From Pseudomonas sp. CCC3.1 (GTDB lineage Bacteria; Pseudomonadota; Gammaproteobacteria; Pseudomonadales; Pseudomonadaceae): a stretch of 64,000 nucleotides of DNA. Shown here piece by piece: positions 51,099 through 60,285 of this stretch. The stretch lies in contig NZ_CP133778.1 of NCBI RefSeq assembly GCF_034347405.1, positions 248,001 through 312,000 of the forward strand, read 5' to 3'. The notes under the pieces were generated by a model. It was not told where the DNA came from. It did no database searches and worked only from the letters and a program-made list of their open reading frames with translations. The position numbers and the translations under genes are program-made. Positions within the stretch are counted from its first letter, which is position 1. Each line of letters opens with the position of its first letter.

Positions 51099-53327
51099 TT
51101 AACCCTCGATCTCATCAAGCAAAGCTAAGACGTCATCCAACGATGACAACGCCTCTTGCGCCTGGTTCTCTTCAATGACTTTGACCTCGATCAGCCCCGA
51201 CATTGCGGCGGCATTTTTGGTCAGCGTCCAACCGTTATCGGCGTTCCACACAATGTCACCGTTTTCGAGTTCGGAGTTTTCCAGCATTTGGATTAGCGCC
51301 TCGCACTTAAAGAGCTTCTCACCCAGTTTTTTGGCCGACTCCGATGCCCCAAACACACCCCGAGACCGTGCATCCAGGGCTTTATCGAGGCGGCGTTTGA
51401 GGTCGTCGCTTTCTTCCTTGAGGTTGGCCAACTTCACCTCATCCCCCTTGACGCAGCCAAGCCGCCCGCAGTCCAGACAAGCGCCCATTTTCGGGCAGGG
51501 CTCGGACGCGAAGTTGTGCACACAAACGCCGAGATGGGTTTGATGGATAATGCGGTCCTGCTCACCCTCGCGCAGTTCCATCACCTCAATCAGGCTCAGC
51601 GGCTGATTGGTTTTGACCTTCTCCAGACGCTGAGTCGCTGTGCTCTGCTTGGTTTTGGGGTGGTACGCCGCAACCCCTTGAGTGCGTTCCTCGATGGTCT
51701 CGTGGTTGTAGACCGATCCCATCGTCGTGCGCCCGGAGAAGGCGTCAATCAGCAGCTGCGACAGACCGGCCTGGTGCATCCGCGTGTTCAATTCGTGCCG
51801 AAACGCGTGCGTGTTGACCTTGACACCGGGGTATCCATGGCGCTCGAACAGACTTTTCCTTACCGGGTTGTTCGAACCGCCTAATTCCACAGCCATTCGG
51901 ATAGTGCTCACCGCGATCTCTACACCAAACCCGTGTGTCACAGCAATGTGGCCTGAGTCTTCAGCCAGCGCTCCCGTGCGCACGGTGAACAAGGCATCAC
52001 GATACTTCACCCGTGCTTTACCCTGCGTGTACGGAGTGGTGTATGGAAAATCCTTCGGGAGATACTTCTCCCGCAACAGCACATTGAGCTTGCGCAGCGT
52101 GATCACACACCGGTCGTCAAACTCAACACCCTGGAGCTTGCCCTTGGCGCGGATCTGCTTCCCTGTGCTGGTATCCCATCCTTCACGGATTTCGGCCAAC
52201 AGGTCTCGGGCGGCGGGGCTGAGCGCCTTTTTCTGCTCCAGGGGTTTGAGGAAGTTGGCATTGAATTGGGATCGCCAAGCGTTCTCACGACTGGAGAGTT
52301 TCAGCGCGGCACAGGCTTCGGCACAGGTGAGCGGTTCATCAGGTCCCTTGGGGGGCAGCCCTTCATGGGGCGGGAACTCATCGGGATGGTCTTCCAGCCA
52401 GGCGGCGTAAGCCCGCGCCTCATCGGTGATCGGTTGCAGTAAGGTGATGACCCTCTCGATGACCGGCTCCATCTCGGGCTTAACGACGGGCTTCAGCGTG
52501 ACCTGGTTTATCTTTTCCGCATACCAGCGCAGGAACAGGCGCCCCTTACCCTGGGTGTCCTCTTTGAACACTAGGCAATCCAATTCAACATCCGCCAATT
52601 CACCCACACGACTCGGGGCGCTCAGCAACAGCGCACAGGCGGATGTCACAACGATATCGAGCGGGCGTGTCAATTCGTTATTGAACATCTCCCCGAGCGC
52701 TTTGATCGCTTCGGGCCTGGGCAGCTTCTGTTCCCGATCCGCTTTTTGTTGCTTGAGTGTGCCACGGGGCTTCAGCGTCAGCGGAGAGGTCCACCGAAAA
52801 TCGGTCTTGAGCAGTTTTTTGGCCCGCATCAGGGTGATGAGGGCCGCAAGTGCCAGCCCGGAACGGTATGCGGTGTCGCCTTTTGCCCAGTGACGGTTCA
52901 GGTGCTCGCACGCTTTATCACAGACAGCGGCGGACACCTGCGTCACATCCCGCGTGCCGGTCAACTCGAACAGGGCGGCTTCCAGCACCTTCAGGGCATC
53001 CAGCCACTCTCCAACAGCCTTTTTCTGCAAATACACCCGCCGGTACACCATGATGGCCTTGGCAAACTCCGTGAAGGGTGCCTGTATCGCCTTCGGGGCA
53101 ACTCTGGTCGATCCCAGTGCCGTGAAGCTACAGCTTTTGAGGCCATGCTCGTGCCAACTGCCGTCTTCCCAGCAAATACTCTCGTGCACGCGATTGGGAA
53201 TGCCTTTGGGCAGGGTCTGTTTTGCCCATTGGATAAACGCCGCGAGCTGAGCCTCCGCAGCCAGTTGGCTCCTGGGCTTAAAATCGACAATATTGTTCGT
53301 CGGCTCAGAATCAAACGCTTCGGTCAC
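51099..53327 (-). CDS. ginC: Large tyrosine recombinase, third of the trio
   Basis: A 742-aa tyrosine recombinase. The catalytic His-x-x-Arg lies in THAFRHELNTRM and the Tyr probably in GSVYNHETIEER, with SRVGELADVELD carrying the first Arg. A Cys-rich segment (CVHNFASEPCPKMGACLDCG) near the C-terminus may bind zinc, and a long helical C-terminal tail follows. It overlaps ginB by 4 bp. Large recombinases of this kind are found in Tn554-like and GInt trios. Confidence 0.85.
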   Translation of the reverse strand: MTEAFDSEPTNNIVDFKPRSQLAAEAQLAAFIQWAKQTLPKGIPNRVHESICWEDGSWHEHGLKSCSFTALGSTRVAPKAIQAPFTEFAKAIMVYRRVYLQKKAVGEWLDALKVLEAALFELTGTRDVTQVSAAVCDKACEHLNRHWAKGDTAYRSGLALAALITLMRAKKLLKTDFRWTSPLTLKPRGTLKQQKADREQKLPRPEAIKALGEMFNNELTRPLDIVVTSACALLLSAPSRVGELADVELDCLVFKEDTQGKGRLFLRWYAEKINQVTLKPVVKPEMEPVIERVITLLQPITDEARAYAAWLEDHPDEFPPHEGLPPKGPDEPLTCAEACAALKLSSRENAWRSQFNANFLKPLEQKKALSPAARDLLAEIREGWDTSTGKQIRAKGKLQGVEFDDRCVITLRKLNVLLREKYLPKDFPYTTPYTQGKARVKYRDALFTVRTGALAEDSGHIAVTHGFGVEIAVSTIRMAVELGGSNNPVRKSLFERHGYPGVKVNTHAFRHELNTRMHQAGLSQLLIDAFSGRTTMGSVYNHETIEERTQGVAAYHPKTKQSTATQRLEKVKTNQPLSLIEVMELREGEQDRIIHQTHLGVCVHNFASEPCPKMGACLDCGRLGCVKGDEVKLANLKEESDDLKRRLDKALDARSRGVFGASESAKKLGEKLFKCEALIQMLENSELENGDIVWNADNGWTLTKNAAAMSGLIEVKVIEENQAQEALSSLDDVLALLDEIEG

Positions 53328-54910
53328 TCGCCTTTCCTCCCTGATTGGCGCATGGCCTCACAATCCAGAATCACCTTGCGGCACGCCAGAATGGCCCGAT
53401 CCCAGAGCACGCCGGTCGTTTTATCCGTGGCAAGGGTTTGCGCCCGACGACGCTCCAACCGCTCCAGAACCGCGCCGTGATCGGCGTCCAGCAGGGGTTG
53501 GAATTTTCCGCAGGGATAACAAGTGAAGGGGGCATCGAGATGGCAGGTGGCAATGGCACCGCACACTGCCACATCCTCGATTTGTCGATCCGCTCGATCC
53601 CCGTTCTTTGCTGAGGTGCGATCCGTGACGATGATCCCGGTGAACGCATTCACAACCAAGGCCAGATGGTCGCTCATCTTCGCGTCGATCAACGCCAGCA
53701 GTTCAGCCGACACCTGGCGGTACTTTCGCACTGTCTGAGTATTTTTGTGCATCAATGCGCGGGCCATCGACCACTCGTCCAGCCCCGCATTGGACAGGTC
53801 CGTGCCGAGGGTGTGCCTGAACCGGTGTCCCCGTGTCACTTTCAGCGGCTGATGGGTGCGAGGCGAAATCGGAAAGCCCTCCATCCGCTCGATTCGCTCA
53901 TGCCATCTCCGAACCGTGGCTGATCCAACATGAAAGATCGGCTGCGGTGCCTCTTCGAGGGCTTTTTGCAGGGGGCTATCCAGCAAAACAGGGGGGGCAA
54001 GCCGCTCCGAAAATTCTGCCTCATCATCCAGCTTCCGACGAAAGAGCGGCACATTCTCAATGGCTGCATTCCAGTCGGCACCGTCTGGATAGGTTTGCCA
54101 GAGTTGCGCCAGAACCATGTCCTTGTAAGCCTGCACGGTGTTGTAGAGGTCCTCATCCAGACTGAAGGTTTCGGACTTTGTTCGCCAACCCGCCTCGTCG
54201 TCTTTTTGCTTTGCCCAATGAAACCTGACCTTGCAGCCCTGGTCGGTTTTCGTGAAATCACCAAAAACCATCATGCGTACCTGAGCGCCACGCTGCCCGT
54301 AAATCATCAACAGGCGCAGATACAGGTACTGCTCGGGATCTAGCTGACCGTGACAGAACTGCTCATGTATCCATTGGTGCAGCGCGTCCTGCTCCACCTG
54401 CGTGAACGGGCCTTCTTCGGGGGCCAGGCTGAGGACCACATCCTTGCTGGAACCCTTTTTCCTGGGCAGTGCCTGGTAGGCCTCGATCAGGGGTCGCGGC
54501 GGACGTTGTTCGAGGGATTCGCAGTCGTGCCAAAAGGCCATGAAAGCGCCGAGAGTACTGGATTCGTTCCCGTTAAAGCGCTCCCGCAGAGCGATCAGGT
54601 GATTCTCGTTGAGCGGGTCAAGCCCGGCCTGAGCAGCCCGCGACAACACACTGGCGAGCTGAGCAACCGAGTCCGCTGCCTGATCGGCCATTCGATACGC
54701 CAGGGCGGCGTGCAACCAGGGCTGCCAATCCGGCGAGACGCAGGCAAGGGCCGCTTCCCAGTTCACTGAGAGTCTGGCCGATTTATCCGGTTTCCACATC
54801 GGTTCTGCGGGTGTGAACACCTCCCCACATTTCGGCAAGCGAGGCGCGCCCAGCCATACATCGAGGCTGTCCTTCGTGGGTGCCTGAAGTGCTTCGACGG
54901 CGATGTTCAC
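53324..54910 (-). CDS. ginB: Tyrosine recombinase, second of the trio
   Basis: A 528-aa tyrosine recombinase. Catalytic elements: His-x-x-Arg in GHRFRHTLGTDL, His in ALMHKNTQ and Tyr in VRKYRQV. A cysteine pair (VAVCGAIATCH, CYPCGKF) near the C-terminus may form a metal site. It overlaps both neighbours by 4 bp, so the trio is translationally coupled and probably works as one complex. Confidence 0.85.
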   Translation of the reverse strand: MNIAVEALQAPTKDSLDVWLGAPRLPKCGEVFTPAEPMWKPDKSARLSVNWEAALACVSPDWQPWLHAALAYRMADQAADSVAQLASVLSRAAQAGLDPLNENHLIALRERFNGNESSTLGAFMAFWHDCESLEQRPPRPLIEAYQALPRKKGSSKDVVLSLAPEEGPFTQVEQDALHQWIHEQFCHGQLDPEQYLYLRLLMIYGQRGAQVRMMVFGDFTKTDQGCKVRFHWAKQKDDEAGWRTKSETFSLDEDLYNTVQAYKDMVLAQLWQTYPDGADWNAAIENVPLFRRKLDDEAEFSERLAPPVLLDSPLQKALEEAPQPIFHVGSATVRRWHERIERMEGFPISPRTHQPLKVTRGHRFRHTLGTDLSNAGLDEWSMARALMHKNTQTVRKYRQVSAELLALIDAKMSDHLALVVNAFTGIIVTDRTSAKNGDRADRQIEDVAVCGAIATCHLDAPFTCYPCGKFQPLLDADHGAVLERLERRRAQTLATDKTTGVLWDRAILACRKVILDCEAMRQSGRKGE

Positions 54911-56172
54911 GCTGAACCTCCTGGTGTCGTGCCGGCTTTCTGACGATTGGCCTTAAACCGCTCGGCCCGTTTCTGTATCGCTTTGTCTGCCTCCTCCTTC
55001 CAGAACTTCGCGCCGTAGAGGCCGGGCATGTTCGATTCGGGACTCCAGCCGAACATCCATGTGAGGGTCTTTTGAACTTGCGTGGTGCGATCCTCCGGCG
55101 TGAACGCTGCCAGCTCCTCACGCATGCTTTCCAGCATCGTGTAGACCGCGTCATGCCTGAGAATATGCGGGTGCACATGAGCCAGTTCCGGCGCTATTTC
55201 TCGAACCCTGGACAGAACGCCATCGATTGCCTTGATGGTCAGAGGCCCGCCCTCATTTCGCTTGTGCGCCACCAGCAAAAACGGATGCTTCCTCGCTTGC
55301 GATGTGCCGCTACGGGGCCTTCTTTGGCGATATTTCGATTCGTACTCAGTGATCGCGCCATAGAGTTCATCGGTCATCACCAACATGCGCTCGTGGGTTT
55401 TGAATTGCGGAGCCATCGTTCGCGGATCGAGGCTCTCATCCTCCAGGTTGACCACCGCCAGTTGACGACTGTGCCAGTGAATATCGCTGGTCTTGATCAG
55501 CAGCATCTCTGAGCGTCGCAGCCCCATGTCGAGTCCCAACAGCAAAATGATGTAGTTACGCAGCCTGATTGCGCCATCTGAAAAGGGGTTCTCGGCGCTA
55601 TTCGGATGCATGATTTCCAGCAATCGAGTTCGCTCCTGACTCGTGAGCCCCTTTATCTCGTGCATTCGCGTTTTTTTCCATGCCGGTCTGGCCGCTGTGA
55701 TCTTGCGGTTGATGCGCTTCTTCAGATCGTCCACCGCCTCATATCGTGTTGAGTGATCACCCAACTTGTCATAGAGGAAGCCCAGATAGTCGCGTACCGC
55801 TTCGATTCGCTGCTGCGCATGGGCTTTGCCAACGGATCTGTATGCAGTCGGATGTAAACGTATCCCCGCATACTTCATGGCCAAGGTTTCCTTGCGAAAC
55901 CCCGCGTCCGACACAAATCTAGAAAGCTCACTGTCTGTCAGGTATTGGCTGTGAGGGCGCTGTTCGAGGCGAGAAATCAGATCAATGGAGGAAAAGGACA
56001 GAAACTGCTCAAGCACAATCAGATGCTCAAGGTACTTCTTTGTTGTTTCCAGTGCTCTGCCGGAGTGCTCCATGGTGATGTAAAGATTGGGGTAGTAAAC
56101 CGGGATGCAGTCTTGCACCAGCAGCTTTCTACGAGCACCATTCACAATCTGCTCTATGAGCTGGAAATCCAT
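54907..56172 (-). CDS. ginA: Tyrosine recombinase, first of the trio
   Basis: A 421-aa tyrosine recombinase. A SAM-like N-terminal region (residues 30-140) precedes the catalytic domain with Arg219 in GLRRSEML, His336-x-x-Arg339 in HPHILRHD and Tyr386 in MPGLYG; a Trp (FGWSPES) takes the place of the second His. GAGGGAGCAAC before the ATG is a strong ribosome binding site. The promoter and attachment core lie immediately upstream. Confidence 0.9.
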   Translation of the reverse strand: MDFQLIEQIVNGARRKLLVQDCIPVYYPNLYITMEHSGRALETTKKYLEHLIVLEQFLSFSSIDLISRLEQRPHSQYLTDSELSRFVSDAGFRKETLAMKYAGIRLHPTAYRSVGKAHAQQRIEAVRDYLGFLYDKLGDHSTRYEAVDDLKKRINRKITAARPAWKKTRMHEIKGLTSQERTRLLEIMHPNSAENPFSDGAIRLRNYIILLLGLDMGLRRSEMLLIKTSDIHWHSRQLAVVNLEDESLDPRTMAPQFKTHERMLVMTDELYGAITEYESKYRQRRPRSGTSQARKHPFLLVAHKRNEGGPLTIKAIDGVLSRVREIAPELAHVHPHILRHDAVYTMLESMREELAAFTPEDRTTQVQKTLTWMFGWSPESNMPGLYGAKFWKEEADKAIQKRAERFKANRQKAGTTPGGSA

Positions 56173-56202
56173 GTTGCTCCCTCATAAAACATAACTTTTC
56201 TA

Positions 56203-56230
56203 ATTATAGTCAGGAACAGGGTAAGGTCAA
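56203..56230 (-). promoter_or_regulatory. Sigma70-like promoter of the gin operon
   Basis: On the minus strand TTGACC, a 16-bp spacer and a consensus TATAAT lie 31 bp before the ginA start. The -35 box is 3 bp from the attachment core, so recombinase or accessory-protein binding at the core could repress transcription. Confidence 0.75.
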
Positions 56231-56232
56231 TG

Positions 56233-56249
56233 CAAAACCTAACGTTTTG
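56233..56249 (+). repeat. Putative right attachment core of the island
   Basis: CAAAACCTAACGTTTTG has perfect 6-bp inverted arms around CTAAC and repeats at 35-51 with one mismatch. It lies between the gin promoter and ettA. Chromosomal sequence with the ettA promoter begins directly to its right. Confidence 0.65.
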
Positions 56250-56319
56250 CTTTCCAGAATTTAAGCGTTTTCGCTACCATTAAAGCACTGAAAACACAGG
56301 ATTAAAGGCGAATCAAACC

Positions 56320-58014
56320 ATGTCAAAAAGTGACAAAGCAGGCAAAACAGGCTCTTACGTTTTCACCATGCATCGGCTGAGTAAGGTTGTTCCGCCGAAG
56401 CGGGAAATCCTGAAAAACATCTCCCTGTCGTTTTTCCCGGGCGCCAAAATTGGCGTACTGGGCCTTAACGGTTCGGGTAAATCTACTTTGCTGAAAATCA
56501 TGGCGGGCGTCGACACCGAGTTCGACGGCGAAGCCCGTCCGATGCCGGACTTGAACATCGGCTACTTGCCGCAAGAGCCGCAACTGGACCCAAGCAAAAC
56601 CGTGCGTGAAGTGGTCGAAGAAGCGGTGAGCGTGATCAAGGATGCCCAAGCGCGTCTGGATCAGGTTTACGCAGAATACGCTGACCCCGATGCCGACTTC
56701 GACAAGCTGGCCGCTGAACAGGCCAAGCTCGAAGCCATCCTGCAAGCCGGTGACGGTCACAACCTGGAGCGTCAACTGGAAGTGGCCGCCGACGCCCTGC
56801 GCCTGCCAGCCTGGGATGCCAAGGTTGAACACCTGTCGGGTGGTGAGAAGCGCCGTGTGGCCTTGTGCCGCCTGCTGCTGTCGGCCCCGGACATGCTGCT
56901 CCTCGACGAACCAACCAACCACTTGGACGCCGACTCGGTGGCCTGGCTGGAGCACTTCCTGCACGATTTCCCGGGTACCGTGGTTGCGATTACGCACGAC
57001 CGTTACTTCCTGGACAACGTTGCGGGCTGGATTCTGGAACTCGACCGCGGCGCCGGTATTCCTTACGAGGGCAACTACTCGGGTTGGCTTGAAGCCAAGT
57101 CCGATCGTCTAGCCCAGGAATCCAAGCAGCAGTCGGCCCATGAAAAGGCCATGAAAGACGAGCTGGAATGGGTCCGTAAAGGTGCCAAGGCACGTCAGTC
57201 CAAGTCCAAGGCGCGTCTGCAACGCTTCGAAGAACTGCAATCGCAGGAATTCCAGAAACGCAGCGAAACCAACGAAATCTACATCCCGGCCGGTCCGCGC
57301 CTGGGAGACAAGGTTATCGAATTCAAAAACGTCTCCAAGGGTTACGGCGATCGCGTGCTGATCGACAACCTGTCGTTCGCCATGCCTAAAGGCGCCATCG
57401 TTGGCGTGATCGGCGGTAACGGTGCCGGTAAGTCGACCCTGTTCCGCATGCTGATGGGTAAAGAGCAGCCGGATTCGGGCAGCATCGAAATCGGTGAAAC
57501 CGTGCAACTGGCCTGTGTTGACCAGAGCCGTGACGACCTGGATGGCAGCAAGACTGTGTTCCAGGCCATTTCCGATGGTTCCGATGTGATCCGCATTGGT
57601 AACTACGAAATCCCGTCGCGTACTTATGTGGGCCGCTTCAACTTTAAAGGTGGCGACCAGCAGAAGTTCGTCAAGGACCTGTCCGGTGGTGAGCGTGGTC
57701 GCTTGCACCTGGCCCTGACCTTGAAAGAGGGCGCCAACGTGCTGCTGCTCGACGAACCGTCCAACGACCTTGATGTTGAGACCCTGCGTTCGCTCGAAGA
57801 AGCGCTGCTGGACTTCCCGGGCGCTGCCATTGTGATCTCTCACGATCGGTGGTTCCTTGACCGCGTCGCGACTCACATCCTGGCGTACGAAGATGACTCG
57901 CAAGCGGTCTTCTTTGAAGGCAACTACACCGAGTACGAAGCCGATCGTAAAAAGCGCCTCGGCGAAGCGGCCACCCAGCCGCACCGTGTGCGTCACAAAA
58001 AACTGGCCCAGTAA
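56320..58014 (+). CDS. ettA: Energy-dependent translational throttle protein EttA
   Basis: A 564-aa ABC-F protein that binds the ribosomal E site and gates entry into elongation according to ATP/ADP ratio. First Walker A GLNGSGKSTLLKI near residue 43, signature LSGGEKRRVAL, second Walker A GGNGAGKSTLFRM near 363, signature LSGGERGRLHLAL, and the P-site tRNA interaction motif region between. AAAGGCG precedes the ATG. A core gene; the island lies directly upstream and could have altered its promoter. Confidence 0.97.
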   Translation: MSKSDKAGKTGSYVFTMHRLSKVVPPKREILKNISLSFFPGAKIGVLGLNGSGKSTLLKIMAGVDTEFDGEARPMPDLNIGYLPQEPQLDPSKTVREVVEEAVSVIKDAQARLDQVYAEYADPDADFDKLAAEQAKLEAILQAGDGHNLERQLEVAADALRLPAWDAKVEHLSGGEKRRVALCRLLLSAPDMLLLDEPTNHLDADSVAWLEHFLHDFPGTVVAITHDRYFLDNVAGWILELDRGAGIPYEGNYSGWLEAKSDRLAQESKQQSAHEKAMKDELEWVRKGAKARQSKSKARLQRFEELQSQEFQKRSETNEIYIPAGPRLGDKVIEFKNVSKGYGDRVLIDNLSFAMPKGAIVGVIGGNGAGKSTLFRMLMGKEQPDSGSIEIGETVQLACVDQSRDDLDGSKTVFQAISDGSDVIRIGNYEIPSRTYVGRFNFKGGDQQKFVKDLSGGERGRLHLALTLKEGANVLLLDEPSNDLDVETLRSLEEALLDFPGAAIVISHDRWFLDRVATHILAYEDDSQAVFFEGNYTEYEADRKKRLGEAATQPHRVRHKKLAQ

Positions 58015-58030
58015 GGCCGGTTTGCAAGAC

Positions 58031-58062
58031 AAAACGGAGCCCCTCGGGGCTCCGTTTTTTTT
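58031..58062 (+). terminator. Rho-independent terminator after ettA
   Basis: CGGAGCCC pairs with GGGCTCCG around a CTCG loop, flanked by AAAA and a run of eight T. Confidence 0.95.
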
Positions 58063-58073
58063 GGGGGACCCAG

Positions 58074-58138
58074 TAGGAGCGAGCTTGCCTCGCGATCTTT
58101 TGATCGTTTAAAAAGATCGCGAGGCAAGCCCGCTCCTA
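58074..58138. repeat. REP-type inverted pair
   Basis: TAGGAGCGAGCTTGCCTCGC and its near-complete complement flank GATCGTTT, forming a long hairpin. The GTAGGAGCGAGCTTGC motif is the typical Pseudomonas REP sequence. Confidence 0.85.
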
Positions 58139-58342
58139 CAGATTTGCGTGTTTTTGTTGGTGCAAAACTGGGTACAAGAATCCCTTTTTTGGTGCGCAAA
58201 ACCCTTTAAAACAGGCTCTATTTATATAAAAGCACCATTTAAATTCATAACTGCGACATTTTGCGCTGTCGCGGTGCGATATGAATTGATAAAGTTCCGG
58301 CCAATCTCCGTTTAACGACAACAAATTTGCCGAGACTTTCCT

Positions 58343-59680
58343 ATGATCGAATCTGTCGACCACTTCCTTGCCCGCCTGAAAAAACGTGATCCGGACCAGC
58401 CAGAATTCCACCAGGCTGTGGAAGAAGTCCTGCGCAGTCTGTGGCCATTTCTTGAAGCCAATCCGCATTACCTGACTTCAGGCATTCTTGAGCGCATTTG
58501 CGAACCGGAGCGTGCGATTGTGTTCCGCGTGTCGTGGGTCGACGACGAAGGTAAAGTCCGGGTTAACCGTGGCTTCCGTATCCAGATGAACAGCGCCATT
58601 GGCCCGTACAAAGGCGGTCTGCGCTTCCACCCGTCAGTGAATCTGGGCGTTCTGAAGTTCCTGGCGTTTGAGCAAACCTTTAAGAATTCCCTGACGTCGT
58701 TGCCTATGGGCGGCGGTAAAGGCGGCTCCGACTTCAATCCCAAAGGTAAGAGCGACGCCGAAGTCATGCGTTTCTGCCAGGCCTTTATGAGCGAGCTGTA
58801 TCGCCACATCGGTTCCGATGTTGACGTGCCAGCAGGCGACATTGGTGTGGGCGCACGCGAAATCGGTTTCTTGTTTGGCCAGTACAAGCGCTTGAGCAAT
58901 CAGTTCACCTCGGTACTGACCGGTAAGGGCATGAGCTACGGCGGCAGCTTGATTCGTCCCGAAGCCACTGGTTTTGGTTGCGTGTATTTCGCCCAAGAGA
59001 TGCTGAAGCGCAGCGGCCAGCGCATTGATGGCAAGCGTGTGGCCATCTCCGGTTCGGGCAACGTGGCGCAATACGCGGCGCGCAAGGTCATGGACTTGGG
59101 TGGCAAAGTGATCTCGCTGTCGGATTCCGAAGGCACGCTGTACTGCGAAGCCGGCTTGAGTGATGCGCAGTGGGACGCGCTGATGGACCTCAAAAACGTC
59201 AAGCGTGGCCGTATCAGCGAATTGGCCAGCGAATTTGGCCTGGAATTCCTGGCCGGGCAGCACCCGTGGAATCTGGCGTGCGACATCGCTTTGCCGTGTG
59301 CCACACAAAACGAACTGGACGCCGACGCCGCGCGTACGCTACTGGCCAATGGCTGCGTGTGCGTGGCTGAAGGCGCGAACATGCCGACGACCCTTGAGGC
59401 CGTGGACCTGTTTATCGAAGCGGGTATTTTGTTTGCTCCGGGCAAGGCATCGAACGCGGGCGGCGTGGCCGTGAGCGGTCTGGAAATGTCGCAAAACGCC
59501 ATGCGTTTGCTGTGGACGGCGGGTGAGGTGGACAGCAAGTTGCACAACATCATGCAATCCATCCACCACGCGTGCGTGCACTACGGCGAAGAAAACGGCC
59601 GTATCAACTACGTCAAAGGCGCCAACATTGCAGGCTTCGTGAAAGTGGCTGACGCCATGCTGGCTCAGGGCGTGGTGTAA
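58343..59680 (+). CDS. gdhA: NADP-specific glutamate dehydrogenase
   Basis: A 445-aa hexameric-type enzyme that aminates 2-oxoglutarate with NADPH. It shows GPYKGGLRFHPSVN, the active-site Lys segment MGGGKGGSDFNPKGKSD, PAGDIGVGAREIG and the dinucleotide motif ISGSGNVAQYAA. Normal family length. It overlaps the convergent GreA/GreB-type gene by 16 bp at the 3-prime end. Confidence 0.97.
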   Translation: MIESVDHFLARLKKRDPDQPEFHQAVEEVLRSLWPFLEANPHYLTSGILERICEPERAIVFRVSWVDDEGKVRVNRGFRIQMNSAIGPYKGGLRFHPSVNLGVLKFLAFEQTFKNSLTSLPMGGGKGGSDFNPKGKSDAEVMRFCQAFMSELYRHIGSDVDVPAGDIGVGAREIGFLFGQYKRLSNQFTSVLTGKGMSYGGSLIRPEATGFGCVYFAQEMLKRSGQRIDGKRVAISGSGNVAQYAARKVMDLGGKVISLSDSEGTLYCEAGLSDAQWDALMDLKNVKRGRISELASEFGLEFLAGQHPWNLACDIALPCATQNELDADAARTLLANGCVCVAEGANMPTTLEAVDLFIEAGILFAPGKASNAGGVAVSGLEMSQNAMRLLWTAGEVDSKLHNIMQSIHHACVHYGEENGRINYVKGANIAGFVKVADAMLAQGVV

Positions 59681-60171
59681 ACCGGTTCAATCAAGAGGAT
59701 CTCGACCTGCAGATCGCCTGCCGGTCGGATCCACAGCACTTCATCGCCCGGTTGCGCGCCCAACAACGCGCGACCCAGCGGCGAGCCCCAGTTGATCAAG
59801 CCCTGCGCTGCATCGGCCTGATCTTCCCCGACTAATTGAACGCGCCGTTGCTTGCCGTGTTCGTCGACATACGTCACCCAACTGCCAATCTGCACCTTCT
59901 GCGTTGACGTCGCCGGGGCGACTACGTGTGCGCTTTGCAGGCGCTGATGGTAGTAGCGCAGGTCGCGTTCCATATCAGCCAGGTGCTGTTTGTCGGGCAA
60001 ATTCTTGCGGGCGGCCTCTTGGCTGTGCAGGCGTTGCAACTCACCGACCTTGGCTTGCAACTGCTCAAGGCCTTGCGCTGTGACGTAATTGGGCTGCTCG
60101 CTGACCCGGCGCTCAACCGGCGCGTTGGCTTGGTTGGCGGCGCTGTCTTCGTTTACAAATGCACGGCTCAT
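59665..60171 (-). CDS. GreA/GreB-family transcription elongation factor
   Basis: A 168-aa protein with an N-terminal coiled coil (YVTAQGLEQLQAKVGELQRL) and a C-terminal FKBP-like domain (IGSWVTYVDEHGKQRRVQLV, SPLGRALLGAQPGDEV). It would bind the RNA polymerase secondary channel. The acidic tip residues in the coiled coil are not of the classical GreA/GreB form, so it may be a Gre-like anti-cleavage paralogue. Confidence 0.85.
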   Translation of the reverse strand: MSRAFVNEDSAANQANAPVERRVSEQPNYVTAQGLEQLQAKVGELQRLHSQEAARKNLPDKQHLADMERDLRYYHQRLQSAHVVAPATSTQKVQIGSWVTYVDEHGKQRRVQLVGEDQADAAQGLINWGSPLGRALLGAQPGDEVLWIRPAGDLQVEILLIEPVYTTP

Positions 60172-60223
60172 AATGGCAGTCCCTTTGTTAACCGTTAGCC
60201 CTCGCGAACTTTTTGCTTTTAAG

Positions 60224-60256
60224 GATCAAAAGATCGCGAGGCAAGCTCGCTCCTGC
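60224..60256. repeat. Single REP-type palindrome
   Basis: GATCGCGAGGCAAGCTCGCT matches one half of the REP pair at 58074-58138. Confidence 0.75.
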
Positions 60257-60285
60257 AAGGAGTGGGTGTATCCAGCCCCTTGGCG

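Noticed and set aside
50698..56172. Gamma-mobile-trio (GMT) or RIT element as the identity of the recombinase operon
   Set aside because: RIT elements have three recombinases of similar, smaller size, and the small protein here does not resemble GmtX as I remember it. Four genes with these sizes fit ginABCD better. A profile search would decide.
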